Source of the DNA: Faecalibacterium prausnitzii
GTDB lineage: Bacteria; Bacillota; Clostridia; Oscillospirales; Ruminococcaceae
Assembly (NCBI RefSeq): GCF_003287405.1
Contig: NZ_PRLD01000002.1
Location: forward strand, 1 to 64,000
Direction of reading: 5' to 3'
Length of the DNA: 64,000 nt
Positions 33,090-40,486 of this stretch are shown piece after piece. The translations under genes were made by a program, and so were the position numbers. The first letter of the stretch is position 1. Each line of letters starts with the position of its first letter. The notes below the pieces were generated by a model. The model saw only the letters and a program-made list of their open reading frames with translations. It was not told the DNA's origin and did not search any database.

Positions 33090-33810
33090 GCGAACAGCCC
33101 AGCTGCGGGTTGCCCTTGCAAGCTATGATCTGAAGGAACTCCGTGTTCAAAAGCGCTATCTGCAGGAACAGGGAAGCGCCATTGAATGTACCTGCTTTTG
33201 CAGCGGGGAAAAGCTGCTGCAGCGGCTGCAGCAGGGTGCCCGCTGCGATGCCGTGGTGCTGTGCAGTGAGCTGGCGGATATGTCTATGGAGCAGTTTGTC
33301 CGGCAGCTGTATCAGCTGAAGGAAAGGCCGGTGCTGCTGGTGCAGTGTGCAGGCCGACGCAGAGCTGCGGTGCTGCCGGAAGGCTGCGACCGCTGTTACT
33401 GCGTAGAAGGCACTGAGCTGAAAAGGCTGCTGTGGCAGCTTTACCGTATGCCGGGCCAGCAAAACCAGCAATTGGAGCAGCAGTGCGGCCAGCTGTACGA
33501 GACATGGGGCATCTCACGTGCAGACATCAATGCCAGATACCTCACCTGTGCGGTCAGCATTGTGTGCAGCACCAGCCAGAAGCTGGCGATCCGCAAGGAG
33601 ATCCTGCAGGCGGTGAGCGAGCAGTTTGAAGCATCGGTCACTGCGGTGGACAGCGGCATCCGCCGCATGGTGGATCAGCTGGAAGCAAGGCCGGGGCCTG
33701 CATGGCTGGCGTTTAAAGCCGATACGGGGCTGGGCAGCGGCAAGCCCACCACCGGCAAGCTGATCTATGCGGTCAGAAGTGCTGTGCTCCGGCAGAAAAC
33801 AGATAAATAA
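33079..33810 (+). CDS. Spo0A-like protein with degenerate receiver domain
   Basis: 243 residues. Residues 1-115 have response-regulator topology, but the phospho-acceptor position reads DAVVLCSELADM with Cys/Ser where Asp is expected, and the N-terminal acidic pair is missing. Residues about 135-243 match the Spo0A C-terminal effector: WGISRADINARYLTCAVSI, then LQAVSEQFEASVTAVDSGIR and LGSGKPTTGKLIYAVRS. In spore formers Spo0A binds TGTCGAA boxes after phosphorylation. Here regulation cannot depend on Asp phosphorylation, so the factor may be constitutive or controlled by partners. It starts at GTG and is coupled to both neighbours. Confidence 0.85.
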   Translation: MNSERTAQLRVALASYDLKELRVQKRYLQEQGSAIECTCFCSGEKLLQRLQQGARCDAVVLCSELADMSMEQFVRQLYQLKERPVLLVQCAGRRRAAVLPEGCDRCYCVEGTELKRLLWQLYRMPGQQNQQLEQQCGQLYETWGISRADINARYLTCAVSIVCSTSQKLAIRKEILQAVSEQFEASVTAVDSGIRRMVDQLEARPGPAWLAFKADTGLGSGKPTTGKLIYAVRSAVLRQKTDK

Positions 33811-33833
33811 GTGGTGTCCCGGGAGGCAGAGCA

Positions 33834-34673
33834 ATGAAGCAGCAAAGGACAGACGCGAGGTCACTTACGGCGGATCAGCAAAAGCGGATCGAGGAGGTCT
33901 GCTTTCGCTCGCTGGCGCTGATCGGACACAACTGTGAATATCTGGAACAGCATTTTGACCGCACCGGTGCAGATGAGTCTACCCGGCAGGCAGTGGCGGA
34001 TATCAACGCCGCTGCTGTGAAGCTGGACCGCACCCTCAGCGAAGCTATGACTTTGCTGGAGTTTCTGCGCGGGGACGAAAAGCCGCAGCTGTATCCGGTC
34101 GATCTGTGTGATCTGCTGCGGCAGGTGGCGGCGCAGGCTGATATGATCCGGGCGCAGCTTGGGGTGGAGATCCATCTGGATTACGGCGGGTGGACCTCCT
34201 GCTGTGCGCTGGCAGACCGCAGCGATGCAGAGCTGCTGTGTCTGCATCTGCTCTCCAATGCACTGCGTGCCAGCCGGGAGGGCGGCAGTGTCAATATTGC
34301 GCTGCGCCGCACCCAGACGGCATGGCTGCTGACCTTTACCGATGATGGCTGCGGCCTGCCCGGCGAAGATGCGCAGGCGGCGCTGGAAAACCGCCGCAGC
34401 TTTCTGGGCGGGGCACAGTTGGGGCTGCTGCTCTGTCAGGAGTGCTGCCGCAGGATGGGCTGGAGCCTGCAGCTGGAGCCTGCGCCTGAAAAGGGCACCA
34501 GAGCGGTGGTAAGCATTCCGCTGTATGCGGGCGAAAGCCGTCCCGACGGCACAGTGGAGCTGCGCACCGACACGGAGACCGAGCAGGAGCAGCGCCGGTA
34601 TCATCTGCGCGCTATGCTGGTGCGGGAGATGCGCACCATGCCGGAGCGCGGAGACCCGGAGAAGGAGCTTTAA
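33834..34673 (+). CDS. Histidine-kinase-like ATPase (cytosolic)
   Basis: 279 residues with no membrane segment. The N-terminal dimerisation region contains ALIGHNCEYLEQH, where the His could be the phospho-acceptor but is not in a standard H-box. The C-terminal HATPase_c domain has the N box LLCLHLLSNALRASREGG, G1 FTDDGCGLPG and G2 GGAQLGLLLCQECC. With the Spo0A-like gene 23 bp upstream it forms a two-component-like pair that lacks the receiver Asp. It may sense a cytoplasmic signal or act as an ATP-dependent partner of the Spo0A-like protein. The final 45 residues are charged and extend beyond the family's usual end. Confidence 0.82.
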   Translation: MKQQRTDARSLTADQQKRIEEVCFRSLALIGHNCEYLEQHFDRTGADESTRQAVADINAAAVKLDRTLSEAMTLLEFLRGDEKPQLYPVDLCDLLRQVAAQADMIRAQLGVEIHLDYGGWTSCCALADRSDAELLCLHLLSNALRASREGGSVNIALRRTQTAWLLTFTDDGCGLPGEDAQAALENRRSFLGGAQLGLLLCQECCRRMGWSLQLEPAPEKGTRAVVSIPLYAGESRPDGTVELRTDTETEQEQRRYHLRAMLVREMRTMPERGDPEKEL

Positions 34674-34685
34674 TAATGTAGAGGG

Positions 34686-34720
34686 GCTGCTGCACAGCGT
34701 TTTGTGCGGCAGCTTTTTTT
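34686..34720 (+). terminator. Terminator of the Spo0A-like operon
   Basis: GCTGCTGCACA pairs with TGTGCGGCAGC (one mismatch) and is followed by seven Ts. Confidence 0.88.
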
Positions 34721-34806
34721 GAGGGAAAAAACGACACTTGTTCACAAAAAGTTCAGCCTTTTGAGCAAAAAATACTATTTTTTTCGTGTAAAATAGACAA
34801 CATGGA

Positions 34807-34835
34807 TTGAATGCTGCCCGCGATTGGATTATAAT
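34807..34835 (+). promoter_or_regulatory. Promoter of the dehydratase-activase genes
   Basis: TTGAAT (34807-34812) and a consensus TATAAT (34830-34835) are separated by 17 nt. The leader to GTG 35023 is about 180 nt and contains no recognised riboswitch. The remaining part of the 349-bp gap is AT-rich. Confidence 0.75.
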
Positions 34836-35022
34836 AATAGTGTATGCAAAAACGCATTTACTGCATTTTTTATAGCGAATGCTGCTTAAAAACAGCGTAG
34901 CTGCGCGATGCGGGCTGCTGAAAAGAGAAAGCTGCCGTTGCACACCTTTGCTGCAAACGGCTGTTTGCCATGGCAGCCGGGGCGTTACGCTCCGGTTATT
35001 TGTCCTTAGGAGGGAAAACAAG

Positions 35023-37962
35023 GTGAGAGTAGGTCTTGACATCGGCAGTACCACCATCAAGTGTGTGGTGCTGGGCGAGCATGATGAACTGCTGTATTCT
35101 ACATACGAACGACATTATAGTCATATTCTGGAAAAGGCGCAGGAGCTGCTGCGGCGCATTGATGCCGAGCAGCTGCATGGCTGCAAGGCGCTGCTCAGCA
35201 TCTCCGGTTCTGCCGGTATGGGCTTGGCAGACAGCTGCGGCGTGCCCTTTGTGCAGGAGGTGTTCTCCACCCGCGTGGCGGTCAAGCGCTTTATGCCTAA
35301 GACCGACTGTGTCATCGAGCTGGGCGGTGAGGACGCCAAGATCCTGTTTCTGACCAACGGCACCGAGGTGCGCATGAACGGTAGCTGCGCCGGCGGCACC
35401 GGTGCCTTCATCGACCAGATGGCCACCCTGCTGAAGATGAGCGCCGATGAGATGAACAAGGCTGCCGAACAGGCGCAGCGCACCTATACCATCGCTTCCC
35501 GCTGCGGCGTGTTTGCCAAAAGCGATGTGCAGCCTTTGATCAATCAGGGTGCCCGCACCGAGGATATCGCCGCCAGCATCTATAAGGCGGTGGTCAACCA
35601 GACCATCGCCGGTCTGGCGCAGGGACGCCCCATCAAGGGCAACATCCTTTATCTGGGCGGCCCGCTCACCTTCAGCACCGTGCTGCGCAAGAGCTTTGAC
35701 GAAGCGCTGAACGTGACCGGCACCTGCCCGGAAAACAGCCTGCTGTATGTGGCGCTGGGCGCTGCCCTATATGCCGATAAGGAATTTGTGCTCACCGAGG
35801 TAGCCGCTGCGCTGGACAGGTACGCCGCTACCGCTACCTATGCCAGCGAGCCGCCGCTGTTTGCCAGCAAGGAGGAGTACGAGACCTTCCATGCACGGCA
35901 TATGTCCCACAGTGTGCCCCGCGTGGCTTTTAGTGCCCACTGCGGGCCGGTGCATATCGGCATCGACTCCGGCTCTACCACCGTCAAGCTGGTGGTGGTG
36001 GACGAAAAGAGCCAGATCCTGTACACCAATTATCAGCCCAACCTCGGCAACCCGCTGCCCCTCATCCGGGAACAGCTGCTCAAGATCTATAAGGAGCACC
36101 CGGGGCTGCAGGTAGCGAGCGTCACCACCACCGGCTACGGCGAGGAACTGGTGAAAAACGCCTTCCGCTGTGATTACGGTCTGGTGGAAACGGTGGCGCA
36201 TTTTACCGCTGCCAAGTACTTTATGCCGGACGTGGATTTCATCATCGACATCGGCGGACAGGACATGAAGTGCTTTAAGATCGAGGATGGCGCGATCAGC
36301 AACATCTTCCTGAACGAAGCCTGTTCCTCCGGCTGCGGCAGCTTTTTGCAGACCTTTGCACAGGCACTGGGCTATGATGTCAAGGAGTTCGCTGCGCTGG
36401 GGCTGTTCGCGGACCGCCCGGTGGACTTGGGCAGCCGCTGCACCGTGTTCATGAACAGCTCGGTCAAGCAGGCACAGAAGGACGGTGCCAGCATCGAGAA
36501 TATCTCCGCAGGCCTGTCCATCAGCGTGGTCAAGAACGCGCTGTACAAGGTGATCCGCGCTTCCAGCCCGGAAGAGCTGGGCCGCAAGATCGTGGTGCAG
36601 GGCGGTACCTTCTATAATGAAGCCGTGCTCCGCGCCTTTGAAAAGGAGATGGGCGTGGAGGTCATCCGGCCGGATATCGCCGGCTTGATGGGCGCTTACG
36701 GCGCTGCTTTGTACGGCCTGCGCCAGAGCCATAAAAATAACCAGACCACCTCTGCCATGATGGACGAGCAGGAGCTGGAAAGCTTTGCACAGCAGGTGGT
36801 CAGCGTCAAGTGCGGCGGCTGCGGCAACCATTGCCAGCTGACCGTCAACACCTTTGCCGATGGCCGCAAGTTCATCTCCGGCAACCGCTGCGATAAGCCC
36901 GTTACCGGCAAAAGCGAGGATAACAGCCTGAACCTGTACGCCTACAAGCAGCAGCTGCTGGCCAGCTACAAGCCTGTGCCCGGCAAGCGCGGCTCCATCG
37001 GCATCCCGCTGTGTCTGGGCTTCTACGAACTGCTGCCCTTCTGGTACGCCTTCTGGACGAGCCTTGGCTTTGCGGTGCACACCAGCCCGGTGTCCACCCG
37101 CGGGCTGTATCTGGCCGGACAGGCTACCATCCCCAGCGATACCGCCTGCTTCCCGGCAAAGCTGAGCCACGGCCACATCAAGGCGCTGAGCCAGATGCAG
37201 CTGGACGCCATCTTCTACCCCTGCCTGACCTACAATGTGGACGAAGGCTTGGGCGATAACCACTATAACTGCCCGGTGGTGGCCTATTACCCGGAGGTTC
37301 TGGCAGGCAACTGCCCGGAGCTGGAGGGCAAAAAGTTCATCTATGATTATGTGGGCATCCATCGCCCCAAGGACTTTGTGCACAAAATGGCAAAAGAGGT
37401 GCTGCCCAAGTACTTTGGCGGCATCTCCGAGCGGGAAGTGCAGGCCGCAGCCGATGCTGCCTACGCGGAGTACGAAGCACACATGGCAAAGATCCGAGTA
37501 AAGGGCAGCGAGATCATCGACGAGGCACGCCGTCAGGGCAAGCGCATCATCGTGCTGGCAGGTCGTCCCTACCATGTGGACCCGGAGGTCAACCACGGCA
37601 TTGACCACCTGATCACCCGCCACGGGGCTGCGGTGGTCACCGAGGACAGCATCTCTAACCGAGTGCAGAAGTTCCCCACCAGCGTGCTGAACCAGTGGAC
37701 CTACCACAGCCGCCTGTATGCCGCCGCCAAGTACTGCACCACCCAGAAGGATATGGATCTGGTGCAGCTGGTGTCCTTCGGCTGCGGTGTGGATGCCATT
37801 ACCACCGACGAGACCCGAGAGATTTTGCAGCGGGGCAATAAGCTGTATACCCAGCTGAAGATCGATGAGATCACGAACCTCGGTGCCGTGAACATCCGCC
37901 TGCGCAGCCTGTTTGCCGCACTGGACGAGCGGGACGAAGCCGCCGCAGAAAAGGCAGAGTAA
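35023..37962 (+). CDS. 2-hydroxyacyl-CoA dehydratase activase-like protein (two ASKHA domains plus DUF2229)
   Basis: 979 residues, starting at GTG 35023 behind AGGAGGG. Two BadF/BcrA-type ATPase domains are present. The first begins VRVGLDIGSTTIKCVV and contains NGSCAGGTGAFIDQMA; the second begins HIGIDSGSTTVKLVVV (about residue 310) and contains NEACSSGCGSFLQTFA. The cysteines match the [4Fe-4S] bridging position of HgdC-type activators. From about residue 600, KCGGCGNHCQLTV, then IGIPLCLGFYELLPFWYAFW, belong to the DUF2229/CoA-enzyme module. Activators drive ATP-dependent electron transfer into dehydratases or benzoyl-CoA reductases; the substrate here is unknown. Confidence 0.88.
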   Translation: MRVGLDIGSTTIKCVVLGEHDELLYSTYERHYSHILEKAQELLRRIDAEQLHGCKALLSISGSAGMGLADSCGVPFVQEVFSTRVAVKRFMPKTDCVIELGGEDAKILFLTNGTEVRMNGSCAGGTGAFIDQMATLLKMSADEMNKAAEQAQRTYTIASRCGVFAKSDVQPLINQGARTEDIAASIYKAVVNQTIAGLAQGRPIKGNILYLGGPLTFSTVLRKSFDEALNVTGTCPENSLLYVALGAALYADKEFVLTEVAAALDRYAATATYASEPPLFASKEEYETFHARHMSHSVPRVAFSAHCGPVHIGIDSGSTTVKLVVVDEKSQILYTNYQPNLGNPLPLIREQLLKIYKEHPGLQVASVTTTGYGEELVKNAFRCDYGLVETVAHFTAAKYFMPDVDFIIDIGGQDMKCFKIEDGAISNIFLNEACSSGCGSFLQTFAQALGYDVKEFAALGLFADRPVDLGSRCTVFMNSSVKQAQKDGASIENISAGLSISVVKNALYKVIRASSPEELGRKIVVQGGTFYNEAVLRAFEKEMGVEVIRPDIAGLMGAYGAALYGLRQSHKNNQTTSAMMDEQELESFAQQVVSVKCGGCGNHCQLTVNTFADGRKFISGNRCDKPVTGKSEDNSLNLYAYKQQLLASYKPVPGKRGSIGIPLCLGFYELLPFWYAFWTSLGFAVHTSPVSTRGLYLAGQATIPSDTACFPAKLSHGHIKALSQMQLDAIFYPCLTYNVDEGLGDNHYNCPVVAYYPEVLAGNCPELEGKKFIYDYVGIHRPKDFVHKMAKEVLPKYFGGISEREVQAAADAAYAEYEAHMAKIRVKGSEIIDEARRQGKRIIVLAGRPYHVDPEVNHGIDHLITRHGAAVVTEDSISNRVQKFPTSVLNQWTYHSRLYAAAKYCTTQKDMDLVQLVSFGCGVDAITTDETREILQRGNKLYTQLKIDEITNLGAVNIRLRSLFAALDERDEAAAEKAE

Positions 37963-37988
37963 AAGAAACCTTGAGATAGGCTGAAAGG

Positions 37989-38012
37989 CTTCCCCCGGCG
38001 GGGGAAGTTTTT
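37989..38012 (+). terminator. Hairpin with T-run between the two activase genes
   Basis: CTTCCCCC-GGC-GGGGGAAG is followed by TTTTTG. It lies within what otherwise looks like an operon, so it may attenuate expression of the second gene or end part of the transcripts. Confidence 0.75.
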
Positions 38013-38051
38013 GCGGGGACTATCTTGTTTAGAGTAACATAGGAGGAACCT

Positions 38052-39368
38052 ATGGAATATCATTATCCTAAATTTACCCCGGAGATGAAAAAGACCCACA
38101 CCATCCTGATCCCCAACATGGCCGTGACCCAGTTCCGGCTTATGGAGTACGCACTGCGCTGCGAAGGCTATAAGTGTGAGCTGCTGGGCAACTGCGGCAG
38201 TGCCGTGGCACAGCTGGGGCTGAAGTATGTGCATAACGATACCTGCTACCCGGCGCTGCTGGTCATCGGCCAGTTTCTGGATGCGCTGAACAGCGGCAAG
38301 TATGATCTGGAGCACACCGCCCTGCTGATCACCCAGACCGGCGGCGGCTGTCGTGCCTCCAATTACATCCATCTGCTGCGCAAGGCGCTGGTCAAGGCCG
38401 GTTACCCGCAGATCCCGGTGGCAAGCCTGAACTTTTCCGGTCTGGAAAAGGACAGCGGCTTCCAGATGACCCTCCCGCTGGCACGCAAGTGCATCGCCTG
38501 CATCTTCTACGGTGATATGCTGTGTGCGCTGCGCAATCAGGTTGCCCCTTACGAGAACGAAAAGGGTGCCGCCGACCGCATGGTGGATCGCTGGATCGCC
38601 CGTCTGGGTCGTGCCCTGCTGGCCGGAAAGGGCTTTACTTCCCGGGAAATGAAGCACACCTTCCCGCTCATCGCCAAGGACTTTGCCGCCATCCCGGTCA
38701 CCCGGGTGCCCAAGGTCAAGGTGGGCGTTGTGGGCGAGATCTACGTCAAGTACAGCCCGCTGGGCAACAACGATCTGCAAAAATTCCTTGAAAGTCAGGA
38801 CTGCGAGGTGAACTTCCCCGGCTTGATGGGCTTTGTGCAGTACTGCGCTTTCAACATGGGCGAGGATCATGTGCTGTACGGCGGCAAGCTGGCTGTAAAG
38901 GTGGGCACCGACCAGTTCCTCAACTGGTTGGACAGCGTGGAGCGTGCCATGCTCAAGGCCGAGACGGACGCCGGGTTCTATGCGCCGGGCCCCTTCAAGG
39001 AGCTGGTGGAAAAGCCCAAGGGGGTTATCTCGCTGGGCGCAAAAATGGGCGAGGGCTGGCTGCTGACCGCCGAGATGATCGAGCTGGTGCAGGGCGGCTA
39101 CGGCAACATTGTGTGTGCGCAGCCCTTTGGCTGCCTGCCCAACCATATCGTGGGCAAGGGCATGGTGAACAAGATCCGTGCGCTGTACCCCAGCGCCAAC
39201 ATCACCCCCATCGACTACGACCCCAGCGCCACCCGGGTCAATCAGGAAAACCGCATCAAGCTGATGCTGGCTGTGGCAAAGGAGCGGCTGAACGCCCCTG
39301 TGGAAGCTCAGCCGCTTACGGCAGAGCAGCTTGCCGGCGGCGCTCCTCAGGTCGGCGCTACCGTGTAA
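38052..39368 (+). CDS. Dehydratase-activase-associated protein (HgdB/DUF2229-like half)
   Basis: 438 residues. KKTHTILIPNMAVTQFRLME, then YVHNDTCYPALLVIGQFLDAL, GGGCRASNYIHLLRKAL and NIVCAQPFGCLPNHIVGKGM, are the conserved cysteine-containing motifs found in the C-terminal third of very large 'CoA-substrate-specific activase' proteins. As I recall, that region is fused to the ATPase part in many Clostridia; here it is a separate gene 89 bp downstream. The two gene products likely form one complex. ATG is preceded by TAGGAGG. Confidence 0.82.
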   Translation: MEYHYPKFTPEMKKTHTILIPNMAVTQFRLMEYALRCEGYKCELLGNCGSAVAQLGLKYVHNDTCYPALLVIGQFLDALNSGKYDLEHTALLITQTGGGCRASNYIHLLRKALVKAGYPQIPVASLNFSGLEKDSGFQMTLPLARKCIACIFYGDMLCALRNQVAPYENEKGAADRMVDRWIARLGRALLAGKGFTSREMKHTFPLIAKDFAAIPVTRVPKVKVGVVGEIYVKYSPLGNNDLQKFLESQDCEVNFPGLMGFVQYCAFNMGEDHVLYGGKLAVKVGTDQFLNWLDSVERAMLKAETDAGFYAPGPFKELVEKPKGVISLGAKMGEGWLLTAEMIELVQGGYGNIVCAQPFGCLPNHIVGKGMVNKIRALYPSANITPIDYDPSATRVNQENRIKLMLAVAKERLNAPVEAQPLTAEQLAGGAPQVGATV

Positions 39369-39451
39369 CAAAAGCAAATACGATAAAAACAGGGGAGCCG
39401 CTGCACGGCATTTTTACGCAGCAGCTCCCTTTTTGCAGGAAAGGAACCGCC

Positions 39452-40357
39452 ATGGAAAAGCCCGCAGCTGCCTGTTATCATCTGCCCGGCCTGTTCGAGT
39501 TTTACGAGTTGTACCGCCGTTTTTTGCCGCTGTACCGGGAACACCGGGAATATTTTTACGACTGGTGCGCCATCGGCTCTATCTACGGCGCACCGGCGGG
39601 CTGCATCTGGGGCGGGGGACGCATCTCCTGCGGCGGGACGGCTGCGCGCGAGGTGCTGGCGCTGCTGCGGGAATACGGCATCTCCGGGCGGCTGACCTTC
39701 AGCAACTCCCTGCTGCGGGCTGAGCACCTTGCCGACCCGCAGTGCAACGCCCTGTGTGAGCAGTTTGCAAAAGGCGGCAGTGTGCCAAACGGCGTTATCG
39801 TCCATTCCGATTTGCTGGCGGATTATCTGCAACAGCGCTGGCCGGAGCTGTATCTGGTTTCCTCCACCACCAAGGTGCTCACCGATTTTGCGCAGCTGCG
39901 GCAGGAACTGGAAAAGCCGCAGTTCCGGTATGTGGTGCCGGATTTCCGGCTGAACCCGGCACTGGAACAGCTGCGCACCCTGCCGCCGGAGCAAAAAGCC
40001 AAGGTAGAGTTTTTGTGCAACGAGTGCTGCTGGTTCGGCTGCACAGAGCGCAAGCGCTGCTACGAGACGGTCAGCCGTCAGAATCTGGGCGAGGACTGCC
40101 CGGACCACCGCTGCGCCGCCCCGGATGCTGCCGGGGGCTATCGCTTTTCCAAGGCGATGCGCAGCCCCGGATTTATCGGGGTGGAGGATATCCGGCAGCG
40201 GTATCTGCCCGCAGGTTTTTCCCACTTTAAAATAGAGGGCAGGGGACTTGGCAGCGCACTGGTGCTGGAATTTCTGCTCTACTACATGACAAAGCCGGAA
40301 TACCAGCTGCAGGTGCGGGAGACAATTTATCTGGACAATATGCTGGATCTTTTTTAA
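39452..40357 (+). CDS. Cysteine-rich protein, possibly peptidase U32-like
   Basis: 301 residues. A C-rich segment, LCNECCWFGCTERKRCYETV then CPDHRC (about residues 185-225), could hold an Fe-S cluster. The C-terminus, SHFKIEGRGLGSALVLEFLL, has the KIEGR motif seen in peptidase U32-family (UbiU/RlhA-like) proteins, which often carry Fe-S clusters and take part in hydroxylation. The match is partial, so the function is left open. ATG 39452 is chosen after GGAAAGGAA; the upstream frame overlaps the previous gene. Confidence 0.65.
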   Translation: MEKPAAACYHLPGLFEFYELYRRFLPLYREHREYFYDWCAIGSIYGAPAGCIWGGGRISCGGTAAREVLALLREYGISGRLTFSNSLLRAEHLADPQCNALCEQFAKGGSVPNGVIVHSDLLADYLQQRWPELYLVSSTTKVLTDFAQLRQELEKPQFRYVVPDFRLNPALEQLRTLPPEQKAKVEFLCNECCWFGCTERKRCYETVSRQNLGEDCPDHRCAAPDAAGGYRFSKAMRSPGFIGVEDIRQRYLPAGFSHFKIEGRGLGSALVLEFLLYYMTKPEYQLQVRETIYLDNMLDLF

Positions 40358-40364
40358 GAAAATC

Positions 40365-40402
40365 GCACCGGGCAGACCGTTTTCTGTCCGGTGCTGTTTT
40401 TT
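40365..40402 (+). terminator. Rho-independent terminator
   Basis: GCACCGG...CCGGTGC with an inner CAGA/TCTG pairing is followed by TGTTTTTTG. Confidence 0.88.
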
Positions 40403-40486
40403 GCCTGCGGGATTTATACCGGAAAACTTTCTTTTCCCGGCAAAGCGTGCTACAATAAATGAGAAACTTTTTTATAGGAGCAGTGC

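Noticed and set aside
35767-37707. 646-codon minus-strand open frame
   Set aside because: It lies antisense to the dehydratase-activase gene in GC-rich DNA, has no ribosome site or recognisable domain, and is explained by codon bias of the true gene.
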